DNA from: Parietichytrium sp. I65-24A
Taxonomy: Eukaryota > Sar > Bigyra > Thraustochytrida > Thraustochytriidae
Assembly: GCA_012862575.1 (NCBI GenBank)
Contig: BLSF01000035.1
Location: forward strand, 186,001 to 250,000
DNA length: 64,000 nt
Reading direction: 5' to 3'
Numbering within the stretch: the first letter of the stretch is position 1; the number at the start of each line of letters is the position of its first letter. Below the pieces are notes generated by a model, which had not been told where the DNA came from, searched no databases, and saw only the letters and a list, made by a program, of their open reading frames with translations. This document shows, one piece after another, positions 51,131 to 61,068 of the stretch. Position numbers and translations under genes: made by a program.

Positions 51131-53557
51131 ATGGCCGCTGGTGCAGGAGACGTTGGAAAAGTCACGATGGTGGTCTTCGCCGGCTTGGCAGGAGCTCTGC
51201 TGGGCCGAGCCCTGACCCGAGCAAGGGCGCTTCGAAAGCTGAGCTCGCCGGCCTCGACGTTTTGTGGTGCGAAGGAAGTTGCCAAGAAAGAAGATGAGAA
51301 CATGTGGCTGGAACAAGTCGAGTCGGAAGAGTCGCTTAATTGGGTGAGGGCCCAGAATGACGCAAACCCTTTCGTGCAAGGAAAAGAGGAGCTCTTCAAG
51401 CGCATGAAGGCAGTACTTGACTCGGACGACAAAATCCCGTACTTGACGAAAATCAATCAGCACTATTACAATTTTTGGAAGGACAAGAATCACGAGCGGG
51501 GCATCTGGAGACGCACGACTCTGGAGGATTATCGCAAGAAAGAGCCAAAGTGGGAGGTTGTACTTGATCTGGACGAGTTGAGCGCAAAGGAGAACGAGAA
51601 ATGGGTCTGGCACTCTGTAATGCCACTGGATTACCCCGATGCAGATCAGGAGACTGATCGAGTCCTGATGCTGCTCTCACCAGGAGGATCGGATGCGCAC
51701 GAAGTGCGAGAGTTTGATCTTCAAAAGTGCCAGTTCTTTTCTCAGGAGCGCAAGCCTTTCAACCTCCCTGCAGCAAAGAGCTCGATCGGTTACGTGGATA
51801 AAGACACCGCACTAGTTGGTGTTTCATACGACGAAGACGCTGCCACGGACTCTGGGTACCCCCGTGTGGTCAGATTGTGGAAGCGCGGAACCCCTATTGA
51901 GCAAGCTGAGATTGTATACGAAGGAGAGAAAAAGAGCGTGAGCTGCAGTGGCATCTTCAGACGGCAGAATCATGGAATCGAGGTCATGTACTTTCGCGAG
52001 AGTCCTACCTTCTTCACTGAAAAGATTAGTTTTTCTGTGGCGAAGAACATCAAAGCACCGAACGGAAGCGAGCTGCAGATACCAAAGGGCAAGCTCATCG
52101 AGGTCCCGGTACCTCCCGAGTCCTCATTTGACGTGTATCGCGACCAGGCTATCATCAAGCTTCGCATTGATTGGATGGGGTTTGCCAAAGGAAGCCTGAT
52201 TGCTATCCCCTTGTACACCCTTCTCACGAAATCCGCCAGCGAACTCACTCCGAAAATGTTCGTCCCACTATTCGAACCAACCGACTTGACAGCAATGGAG
52301 GATTACAGCAAATTGAAAGACTACTTTGTCGTCGCTGGCACGAAAAATATCAAGAGCAGCGTTGACGTATGGTCGTACGCAGTCGGAGGGCAGTGGAAGA
52401 AAGTTCAGGTTGGTGCGGGAATGCCATTCGGTAAGGATCAAATCGCCTCAACGAACCTATGGAGCGTCAGCTCCAGAAGCAGCAATCAAGTTTGGATGAC
52501 AACGGAGTCTTTTTTGCAGCCAGCAACGTACGCAATTGTTGGCCTCGAGGGCGAGGGCTCCTACCAGGTGCTGAGACAAGAACCGCTAGAGTTCAAAGTC
52601 TCCGGCCTCGAAGCTACGCAGTATGAAGCCACTTCGCTCGATGGCACCAAGGTGCCATATTTTGTGGTTGGCCCCAAGAATGCGAAAAGTAAGTTTGGGA
52701 ACATGAATAGCGCTTTTCTGAAATACTTCAAGTTACTGACATCATAACGAATCCAAAGAACCCCTCCCAACTCTGCAATACGGTTATGGGGGTTTTGAAA
52801 TTAGCATGCTTCCGGGCCATGCGGCTTCCATTGGAATTCTCTGGCTAGAGAAAGGCTTCAACTACGTTTTGGCCAACATCCGCGGTGGCGGTGAGTTTGG
52901 TCCGCGCTGGCACCAGGCTGCTCTGAAGAGCAACCGCAACAAGGCATACGAGGACTTTGAAGCGGTGGCACAAGACTTGGTGGCAAGAAAGCTGACCACC
53001 CCGGAGCTTCTCGGAACCATGGGCGGCTCGAATGGAGGCCTTTTGATGGGGAACATGCTTGTGAGGTCCCCAGAAAAGTTTGGGGCCATTGTCTGCTCGG
53101 TACCTCTGCTTGACATGAAGAGGTACAATAAACTTCTTGCAGGTGCTTCATGGATGGCCGAGTACGGAAACCCAGATACTAGCGACTGGGACGAGTACTT
53201 GTACAAGTACTCCCCTTACCACAACCTTCAGAAAGGCACCAAATACCCGCCGATCCTGTTCACTACATCGTAAGTTCATGATCACCTCTCTGTGTGTGAA
53301 ATCTTCGTCGACGGCATGTTGACAGTCCTTCGTCTTGATTTGATTTGATTGATTTGAACAGCACCAAAGACGACCGTGTCCACCCAGGGCATGCTCGCAA
53401 GATGGCCAAGCGAATGATGGACATGGGTATTGAGGATGTGTTCTACTGGGAGCTTATTGAGGGTGGCCATGGAGGATCAAGCACGAATGCCCAGAGAGCG
53501 AGAAACCAGGTCATGGTTTATGGTTTTCTTGAATCGATGCTCACAAAATCTAGCTGA
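51131..53557 (+). CDS. Prolyl oligopeptidase (S9A family), membrane-anchored
   Basis: Serine peptidase that cuts short peptides after proline or, in some relatives, basic residues. Three exons: 51131-52688, 52759-53269, 53362-53557, joined across introns of 70 bp (GTAAGT...CCAAAG) and 92 bp (GTAAGT...TTGAACAG), give 754 residues in one frame. Residues 8-25 (GKVTMVVFAGLAGALLGR) form a probable signal anchor. The beta-propeller follows (DENMWLEQVESEESLNWVRAQN opens it, shortened here). The hydrolase part has YGYGGFE, NIRGGGEFG, the elbow MGGSNGG with Ser610, TKDDRVHPGH with Asp693 or Asp694, and EGGHGG with His726. The triad is only complete after splicing, which confirms both introns. The propeller-hydrolase plan matches prolyl endopeptidases of the bacterial/plant type. 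Confidence 0.94.
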
Positions 53558-55065
53558 TCAGATACACACCCTGCCTTGGGCCGCCTTCGACACCGCGGCG
53601 TGCCAGGAATGAGATTCGTTTGCAATTGAGATCTAGTCGTAAAGCTTGAAGAAATTTTGAAAGAGAACCCGCTTTTTTCCCTCAGCCACCAGATTCGGCA
53701 GCTTTCGAACACATCAAGCCGTCAAACAGAAATTCGAACGAATTGGCTCAAACTCCACCAATCACGAGCCACCGCACTCACTGCCAACGAGCTTTGCAGC
53801 CTGAGAAACGAGTGAAAACCGGACCCCTTCGTGCAAGCCAGAATTCCTCTGGATCTGATAAACTTTCGCGCAGAGCCCACCTTGCCTCCTCACCGTTGCA
53901 ACTTCCAGGCCGTACCAGCGCACCAGTACCCTCCTTTGTCACAGTTGCCAATCGCAGCATCGGAATCTTTTGGCGAACAACCTCCGCTGCAATCTGCAGA
54001 ACGGAAACAGAGATTCAGCAATCTCCGGAATTTCCGGAGGTTTGTTCGCTCATGCCGCGTCCTAGTGGCTGACTAATGCCAGTGTGGAGTGCACGAGGTA
54101 GAGAGAGCCAGCTCACAGACCATCTCCGTGACCATCTCCGTGTCTCCTTCCAATATTCAACTCACTCAGGCTCTCATTTACAGTTAAATCATTCATGCCA
54201 CGCCACATCATGCCATCATCGGTCAATCGATCGGAATCAGCAGGCTTTGCATGCTCGAAGAGTCCACAAATGTCCTCAGTGTCCCACGTTGCGGTGCTGC
54301 CTGAGTAGAGGAACGTGAACGCGGCCAAGAGCCACTTACGAGTTGGTGTAACTGTGAGCATCTGTGAGCTGTGAGAAAGAAGAAAAGTTACCAGGTGCTA
54401 ACACTTTCACAATGTCAATGAAATTATCTATCTCCAGCCAAGTAAAGCTTGTCAGTTGCATGTGTTCTCGTATCTTCCGCTAATCCAGCACAGTTTCAGC
54501 TCGCGCAGGGGTACTCGAGGACTCTCGCGCTGTACTCGCACTGTCAGTGCGCTTGCAGCCCTCACGATCCCTGCCTCTCCGGGATCTCTGAAGTGTCTTT
54601 CCCGACCCGTCTATCAGTTTGGCTGTAACTATTCCACTTGCGCCAAGTCTTTTCGTGCGAACAACGTTCCTCTCTGGGACGGCGTCCGCGAGGACAGGCA
54701 CGACATCGGCGTATTGGCGTACGTTGTTCTGTGAAAGAGAGGTGTTGGTGGTAGTGGCGCGTACGCGAAGATTGTGGACGGGGAGCTGGAAGATTTATAC
54801 ACGTGTATCTATCGACGCACTTTGGCTGGAGCTGAGGACAGTGCTGCGTTTATATACACAGGCCCGTGTTTGTACGTGTGTTTGAGTTCCGTGTACGTAC
54901 GTACGCGCATTTATTGCATACTGACGGTGGCTCAGAATTGCTGTTTCATTCAGGTCGAGCAATTGCACAATTACACATTACTTTATCTGTCTGCGTGGCT
55001 GGGAGGTTGGTTGGATGTAAGTAGGCAGTTGAGAAGTTTCGTGGTTGCCGAGCTGGCTCGAGGCA
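53558..55065. other. Spacer before the PH-domain gene
   Basis: About 1.5 kb with no gene seen. The last part holds a TATA box at 54851 and a GTAAGT at 55017. Confidence 0.55.
54851..54856 (+). promoter_or_regulatory. Candidate TATA box of the PH-domain gene
   Basis: TATATA, 215 bp upstream of the ATG at 55066. Confidence 0.4.
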
Positions 55066-57759
55066 ATGCGCGGTAAAGAGCTCGAGCAGCTCAAGAGCGA
55101 GCTGAATAGTCTCAGAGATGAGCTTTCAGGAGAACTCTTGCGTCATGAGAGCGCGCTCCAGAGGTTAACGAATGGGGATGACTATGGGTCGGAGAATGGC
55201 GAAGCGAGCCGCTCAGTTCCCAAACGTAGCGGGGACGGGCGACCCGCAAGTCTGTCAACAAGACCAGACGGCTCCTCCAAGTTGACGTCCAAGACAGTAT
55301 CCGGCGAGGTGGACTTGGAGCCTCTGGCGACTCAATTGGATGGTATCGGAAAAGATGCTACTGACGCTCAAGCGAGACAAGTTTCTTCCGGGGATGATAT
55401 ATGCAAGAGCATTTCGAATGAGACAATGAACGACGAACAAAGCGTTTCGTCTGATTCGAGCTTTGTTGAGTCTGTGCCATATCGAGATCGCGTGGAGAGC
55501 CATCGAGGGCACATAGAAGGCGAGGAGCCTGCGCTGACTTACCTACATGACGTGCCGCCGTTTAGCGCAGACTTTGCCATGGATCATGACGCGGGGCCCG
55601 CGGAGCTCGAGATTCAATCTCAAACGAGCTTGTTATCTGCTATTCAGGAAGCCAACGCGAACCAATCGTTCTTTCTACGTGCTGCGTTCGATCTAGTTCA
55701 GTCCAAACTTGAGCTGGAGGCTCAGGTTCTTGATAACCTTCGTCTAAAATATCCGGAGCTGCCTGCTTGCAACGAGACCATAATGTTCGGCCCTCTTCGG
55801 AAAACAAGGTCGCATCAACATGCCAAGCTGAAACTAGTCGTTATTTCAGCGGGGCTTTTGACGTACCTCAGCACAAGCAATCCGAACTTTGCAGGCGGAA
55901 TGATACCATCAATGGAAAGCTCCACTTCTTCTGCGTCCTCGCTGCTTTTATTCTCAAGGTCAGTTCGCGACAAGAAAGATGGCGTCATAAAAACCAACAT
56001 TTTGAAACCCGGGACCCGTTGCAGGCCAATCGATAGGAAAGGAGGCAAATTCGCATTTCAAATTATCCCTGGCCCGTCCACGGAGGCTGCGTCTCCAAAT
56101 AGTTCCAAGTCGATCGACCACGACGGAGAGCAATCAGGGCGCATCTGGATAGCAAATAGCGAAGCCGAACGCACACGTTGGATGAAAGGCATCGAGAGCG
56201 CAGCGGAGCTTGCAGACACTTCTGCAGCAAGCTATACCCCGCTGTCCGGGGGTTCATTCTATTCGGCAGGGCCCACCAAGTCAGGACGAGCGGACACCGC
56301 GGAGCTGAATGCTTTGTATGATAAAATTGAAGCGTGCACATCCGCGGAAAATTATTTGATGACACTTGGAGAGGCTTTCCAACTAGTGGAGTTGCCAGCA
56401 TGTTTTGGCTTCGAGGAAAGGGCGGACGATGTTGGCAGAATGGTAGAATCAAAAGATCGGAATTTATCGGCCGAAAATGAGCCGTTTTTTGGTCTCAATA
56501 AGGTAGATGTTCCTCTGGAATGGGTCCATGAAAAGCTAAAGCTCCCGAGGGGGGGCAACATTGAGGACTGCAATGTACAGCAGATGTTTAGAGACATGCA
56601 GCGGGACAAGGTTTGTATCAATGGTCGTGTCTTTTCGGGTTGGGCCGCCGGCGCAAATGCTTTAAATATAAATAGCTCCAGCGGCGAGATCGCAGGGCCG
56701 GGAATCTGCTCTCTGGTATGTGCATTAGCGAGGGAGATACAAAAACAATCCAATGACGTCCACCTAACGGAGATGGAGGCACTCTCCCTCAGCCACCAGG
56801 TTCTCCTCTCTTGCAATCGAACCCAGTCTGGTGGCAACACCCTTGATGCTGTCAGGCTCTTGTGCGGAAATGACATGTACGGCATGGTTGTCGCGGATAC
56901 CTCCGATGTCCATCCGCTGCGCATCACAGTCTACAACCCGGCTATGATGCCTCACATCGCCAAAATTTCTCCCTGCCGACAAAATCGAAATGGGTCCCCC
57001 ACACATTCCAAATTAGCATCTGGTGTAAACCCGCCTTTCGGAAACGAGGCTGTTGGGAATACCTCCACCCGTGGCGCCCGCCCGCCAATTAATTCCGCGC
57101 GTAGCCTCAAACCTATCCTCATACAAGACAGTGCCTTCAAGCGTGCCATCCATCGCAAGACATCATCAGACGGAGAGTATGTTTTGGGCCAACTAAATCT
57201 TGCGGACCTCGGGCTGTCTCCCACTCTCTCCGTTGATTCGGAAGTAGACCCAGATATGAGCAAATCGAGCGCAGGCGAGTCGGAGTCTATCGGGAATCTT
57301 TCTCCGGTGTCCAACGACGCAATGCCCAGTCCAGATATTGCCCAATCCGCAAAAGGAAAAGAGCCCAAAAGCAAAAACTTCCAGGGCGATATTTTGCGCA
57401 GCTTCTCCAAAATACGTCACCGGCGTCGCGCTTCGGAACCCCCAAACAAGATCGAAGAGGCGATGCGAATTGCAGCTCAGGAAGAAGCAGCCGAAACGAA
57501 ATATCCTCCAGATGTCAAGACGGAGTTCTCTCAAAGAGACCCGGGCCCTCGAGTCGATATTCACGTGATGATGAATTACAAAATATGCAACCCCGACTTT
57601 ACAGACGAGTCTGACTCAGTCTGGGCGCGGGTTTCTGCAACTTACAAACGCACCTTTGCCCTTGTGGGCCAGCGCCGGACCGTAGCTCTCGGGCAAGGGC
57701 ATGTTACCCTTGCTTTGTCTTGCCAACAAGTAGCAGGTCCCGATCATTCGTATGACTAG
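55066..57759 (+). CDS. PH-domain protein with coiled-coil N terminus and unknown C-terminal region
   Basis: 897 residues from the ATG at 55066; the frame is open upstream to 55045 without an ATG. Residues 1-35 form a short coiled coil (LEQLKSELNSLRDELSGELL). Residues of about 240-382 look like a PH domain with a long internal loop: FGPLRKTRSHQHAKLKLVVI, GLLTYLS, KFAFQII, and the closing helix SEAERTRWMKGIESA with its conserved Trp. Residues of about 410-620 form a folded-looking module I do not recognise (WVHEKLKLPRGG, MEALSLSHQVLLSCNRTQSG, GMVVADTSDVHPLRI). The rest is Ser/Pro-rich and basic (KIRHRRRASEPP). No membrane helix or catalytic motif. A phosphoinositide-binding adaptor is the simplest reading (inference). 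Confidence 0.82.
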   Translation: MRGKELEQLKSELNSLRDELSGELLRHESALQRLTNGDDYGSENGEASRSVPKRSGDGRPASLSTRPDGSSKLTSKTVSGEVDLEPLATQLDGIGKDATDAQARQVSSGDDICKSISNETMNDEQSVSSDSSFVESVPYRDRVESHRGHIEGEEPALTYLHDVPPFSADFAMDHDAGPAELEIQSQTSLLSAIQEANANQSFFLRAAFDLVQSKLELEAQVLDNLRLKYPELPACNETIMFGPLRKTRSHQHAKLKLVVISAGLLTYLSTSNPNFAGGMIPSMESSTSSASSLLLFSRSVRDKKDGVIKTNILKPGTRCRPIDRKGGKFAFQIIPGPSTEAASPNSSKSIDHDGEQSGRIWIANSEAERTRWMKGIESAAELADTSAASYTPLSGGSFYSAGPTKSGRADTAELNALYDKIEACTSAENYLMTLGEAFQLVELPACFGFEERADDVGRMVESKDRNLSAENEPFFGLNKVDVPLEWVHEKLKLPRGGNIEDCNVQQMFRDMQRDKVCINGRVFSGWAAGANALNINSSSGEIAGPGICSLVCALAREIQKQSNDVHLTEMEALSLSHQVLLSCNRTQSGGNTLDAVRLLCGNDMYGMVVADTSDVHPLRITVYNPAMMPHIAKISPCRQNRNGSPTHSKLASGVNPPFGNEAVGNTSTRGARPPINSARSLKPILIQDSAFKRAIHRKTSSDGEYVLGQLNLADLGLSPTLSVDSEVDPDMSKSSAGESESIGNLSPVSNDAMPSPDIAQSAKGKEPKSKNFQGDILRSFSKIRHRRRASEPPNKIEEAMRIAAQEEAAETKYPPDVKTEFSQRDPGPRVDIHVMMNYKICNPDFTDESDSVWARVSATYKRTFALVGQRRTVALGQGHVTLALSCQQVAGPDHSYD

Positions 57760-57991
57760 ATGCGGTCCAGCTCCTTATCCTCTTCCATGCCAGTGGAGCT
57801 CTCCATCATCGACGCGCGCCAAAGCCCACTACAAACTACTTTGTACTTATTATACACAACGAACATATTTCGCACTCATCCGCCTCCGCGTCAACAAGAC
57901 CTCGCAATCTTGGCGAGCATTCCAATCATCTTCGACCATCATTCTCCTCGGCAGCCACTAACTGAGCAAAAGAATCTGCTGAAAGTGCTAG

Positions 57992-59914
57992 CTAATGCTG
58001 GAAGAAGAGAGGGATCGTTGCAAAGAGAGTGGATGTCAACTCGACAAGCAAGCTAGACGAGGAGCTTATCAAGTCCTCTTCTCCCTCGACTAACGAAGGA
58101 GCAAGCGATGTGGACATTGTCGGTGAGGCCGTTGAGAGAGGAGCTGTAGAATCTGGTGTTGGTGAGGTGGGTGAGACAGGAGCTGTGGAATCTGGTGTCG
58201 GTGAGGCGGTGGAGACAGGAGCTGTGGAATCTGGTGTCGGACTTTGACTTGGTACTGCTACTGCAGGAGTGCCGCTGCAGCACTGTTGGTACGCCATATT
58301 GACAATTGGCACAATTTCTGGGGTCATGTCGATCTCATCACGCACAAGTGCAGACACAAACTCGTCACACAAAAACCCCAGCGGCTGAATCCCATTTTTA
58401 ACCTGGACTCGTCCGTCGGTGACGTATGTGCCAGATCCATGTTCGTGGCATACCTGAAAAGCATCTTTGGGAATACTGTAGTTTGCCACAGAGCAACAGG
58501 TGGTCATCGCAGCTTGGGCCAGTGACTCTGACTCCATTAGTGTGTCTCTGAACGAGGAAGCAGAGGTCAGCTCATCACATGTCGTCGCAAAGTCGTACGT
58601 CTCGTTTCGAATGGCTATTCTCCCATCATCCGTGCTGTTCAAGTAGTCTGCTTGTGTGCACCATTCTGCGATTTTTTCACTGGCGGCATACGGTTCCTCG
58701 CAACAAGCAGAGAGCATCCCTTGGCGAATTGGTTCGTACCACCTGCAAGTCATCTTCTCAAGGTACAGAGCGGTGGAACAATCACCCTCAGGCGGTAATT
58801 CCAAATGGCATTGCGAAAGGTCGCTAGAGCTCCAGCACATGTTGCTTTGCTCGTCCAAAAAATTATGATTGCCGCAATCGTTGTTGTCAGCAACACTTGT
58901 GCATGCCGACGCGTTGAAATTTTTCGGGTATTCGGACCGCTCAAACACTTCGAGTACCTCTTTAGGCACGATACAGCTCGACTCTTCGTCACTCCATTCA
59001 CATCTCGGCGTCATGTCGCCACAGTTCCTCTCTAAAAGATAGGTAGACTCCTCACAGTCTGAGTGCGTTGCCGCAGTTCTACACGAAGCGTCGCCGACTG
59101 TTGCGAGAAGCGGATAGAGATGGCCCACTTGAATGTCACAAAATGATTGTGGCAAGTCGCTGGTGCGTACCTCACAAGTGCCTTGCGTTTCAGGTCGGTC
59201 GAGTCGTAGCAGTGAAAACTGAAACCATTCGTTACATGTCGCCACAACGCTACGATGGGCTCCTTCGTCATAAAATTCGACGGTCTCATTCATAAATCCT
59301 GCTCTCGGGTCTGACAACCCTCGCAGTGAACAGATGCACCCAACAGAATCGAGTTCGGCAGCGGCTGAGCAGCAATGCCTTTGGAAGGTCATTCCCGAGC
59401 CCCAGCCTTCGTAAGACGTGTAAAAGGCAAAGCTACTCTCTTCACAGGTTCGATCTCCAAGGGGGACTCTCGAAGCGACGTAGTCCAAGCAAGTGTATTT
59501 AGACTCGTCCCAGAACGGTTCGCTTGCAAGAAACGTCGACCCATCAGGACAGAGACAGTCCAAGTCCACCTGAGAAGGCGCAGAGCAACAAAGACTCTGA
59601 AAGTCCATCTCCAAGTAAAAGTCTGACTGTGCCATTCTCTCCTCGCACGAAAAGTCTCCTCGCGACGTAGATTGACTCACTCTGTCAATGCAAGTTTCGC
59701 CACTCTCCTCCCCAAGAACAGCCTCTCCAAGAAAGGACCCACCTGCTTGGCAGAGACAGTCCAAGTCAACGTCAACAGTCCCAGAACAGCAGGTCTTGTC
59801 CAAAAAGTTGACAAAGTTGACATCAGGCTCCATGTCCCAGCTGTTTCTAAATCCAAAAGCTAACGCTTCATCAAAATCGATGCCGGAATCGACGTGCTGT
59901 AAGCATTTGGAAAG
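57992..59914 (-). CDS. Secreted or GPI-anchored cysteine-rich repeat protein, 5' end uncertain
   Basis: Unknown family. From the ATG at 59833 there are 613 residues, but the frame continues upstream to 59914 with KCLQHV, which aligns with the repeat starts TCIDRV and TCLDYV, so the true start is further 5'. Repeats of about 60-70 residues carry CLC near the start and end in CCS or CCSG (for example FQSLCCSA, TFQRHCCSA, AYQQCCSG). The spacing suggests disulfide-linked extracellular modules. Near the C terminus is a SPTPDSTAPVS stalk repeated three to four times, then SSSSSLLVELTSTLFATIP, a hydrophobic end typical of a GPI signal. No enzyme motif. A cell-wall or scale-surface protein is likely (inference). 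It converges on the PH-domain gene 232 bp away. Confidence 0.72.
   Translation of the reverse strand, partial: LSKCLQHVDSGIDFDEALAFGFRNSWDMEPDVNFVNFLDKTCCSGTVDVDLDCLCQAGGSFLGEAVLGEESGETCIDRVSQSTSRGDFSCEERMAQSDFYLEMDFQSLCCSAPSQVDLDCLCPDGSTFLASEPFWDESKYTCLDYVASRVPLGDRTCEESSFAFYTSYEGWGSGMTFQRHCCSAAAELDSVGCICSLRGLSDPRAGFMNETVEFYDEGAHRSVVATCNEWFQFSLLRLDRPETQGTCEVRTSDLPQSFCDIQVGHLYPLLATVGDASCRTAATHSDCEESTYLLERNCGDMTPRCEWSDEESSCIVPKEVLEVFERSEYPKNFNASACTSVADNNDCGNHNFLDEQSNMCWSSSDLSQCHLELPPEGDCSTALYLEKMTCRWYEPIRQGMLSACCEEPYAASEKIAEWCTQADYLNSTDDGRIAIRNETYDFATTCDELTSASSFRDTLMESESLAQAAMTTCCSVANYSIPKDAFQVCHEHGSGTYVTDGRVQVKNGIQPLGFLCDEFVSALVRDEIDMTPEIVPIVNMAYQQCCSGTPAVAVPSQSPTPDSTAPVSTASPTPDSTAPVSPTSPTPDSTAPLSTASPTMSTSLAPSLVEGEEDLISSSSSLLVELTSTLFATIPLFFQH
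58120..58240. repeat. In-frame tandem repeat encoding the SPTPDSTAPVS stalk
   Basis: About 36-bp units repeated three to four times with few changes. They encode the mucin-like stalk and are likely length-variable. Confidence 0.8.
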
Positions 59915-60400
59915 TCAGGATCTGAAGCAGGAACAGCAATGACTTCCGACTGAAATTCACTCCCGTATAGAGAGTGGGAGATCGTGCAACTCTGCGCGAG
60001 CATGGGGGTAACCTCACAGCAGCTTTCCAGTATGTCCCAGTCCTGCTTGGGGATTTTTGCACTCTTTGAAAGAGTATTGAGGCTTGATCATGCGAGCTGC
60101 AACATTGTAGAATTATTCCAAGCGGATAGTGCCACTCCGCCAGAATTCGAGTCCAGTTCTGATTGAGTACTAGACTTTCTCGGGTGGCCACCAGGGCGAG
60201 ACATTGCAACACACATTCCGTCCCAAAGCTGTTCTCCAATAATCATATGAAAGCGTCATCTCCTTTCTTCCCAGAGGCTCTCAGAAGGCAACCAAGTACA
60301 GCTGTGACCTGCGCCAGCCGAGTTGCACAGGTACCGACCGGCTACAGAAACCTCTCACTGTTCCTGCTGAATCCCATGCTCGTCCAAATTGAAACACTCT
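59915..60400 (-). pseudogene. Frame-broken upstream repeats of the cysteine-rich protein
   Basis: On the minus strand, pieces in different frames match the repeat pattern of the downstream gene: DWDILESCCEVTPM and SEVIAVPASDPDF (about 60060-59912), MTLSYDYWRTALGRNVCCNV (about 60255-60190), and GHSCTWLPSESLWEE (about 60310-60265). Joining to the intact frame would need a one-base shift near 59912. No canonical GTAAGT or GTGAGT donor separates the pieces, so they are either a decaying 5' part of the gene, sequence errors, or exons with weak splice sites. No signal peptide was found. Confidence 0.5.
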
Positions 60401-60529
60401 TTCCAACCCGACGTTCCAAAAAGTTATAAAAAACGAACTTCCGAACCAACCTTTGGCTCTACTGCAGGCAATTGTTCGCAGTTTCATGCAAGCTGAATCC
60501 GAGAGTCCTGAAACTTTCTCGGATCACTT

Positions 60530-60711
60530 GCAACAACTTTGATGACAAGCAAGGCCTACTCTGTTTGGACGCTGCCTCTGGTGGAAGTGTTGAAGTGTGG
60601 GGTTGCCACACTGGAAAACACCAGCGCTGGTACCTCAACAAGGGCGCGCTCACCTTTGCCTGGAGTATCGTTCGGGAGTCAAACCCACAATGCAACCATG
60701 CGGAAGGGTGA
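60530..60711 (+). pseudogene. Ricin-type beta-trefoil lectin fragment
   Basis: The plus strand encodes one lectin-like repeat: GLLCLDAASGGSVEVWGC followed by GKHQRWYL, the CLD...V-W-C...Q-x-W pattern of R-type lectin domains, ending at a TGA at 60709. A whole domain needs three such repeats; only one is seen and no start or signal peptide is visible. It appears to be a remnant or a single exon. Sugar-binding domains of this kind occur in many non-toxic proteins. Confidence 0.5.
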
Positions 60712-61005
60712 ACTTCAAACGTGGGCTCTAAATCCTATCTTTCCCACATACTTTGCATTGCAAAGCTCGACAGAATGCATTTGATTGAGCTAGCCAATGA
60801 AAAAGAAGAATTAGACCACATCTGCTAATCAATCCCGCAGCAATTAATAGTCGATTGATTGACATGTGAGTGCTTGGTACACAACATTAACATTCAAGTT
60901 TGATGGACTTCATGGAATGGAAGGAGATGCCAATGCAGGAAGAGGAAAAGTCGCAAGAGCAAAAGAGAGAGGGACCGCAAAGGAGAAGAGAGTGTGGCGA
61001 CGATC

Positions 61006-61068
61006 GACGATTGACGATTGACGATTGACGATTGACGATTGACGATTGACGATTGACGATTGACGATG
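61006..61068. repeat. (GACGATT)8 repeat running into a start codon
   Basis: Eight perfect heptamers (61006-61061), then a ninth unit GACGATG at 61062-61068 whose last three bases are the ATG of the YAE1-like gene. Confidence 0.92.

Larger units (their letters stand above)
59834..61065. other. Stretch between the cysteine-rich gene and the YAE1-like gene
   Basis: Holds the frame-broken repeats (to about 60400), the lectin fragment (60530-60711) and the heptamer repeat. Nothing else is recognised between 60712 and 61005. Confidence 0.55.
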
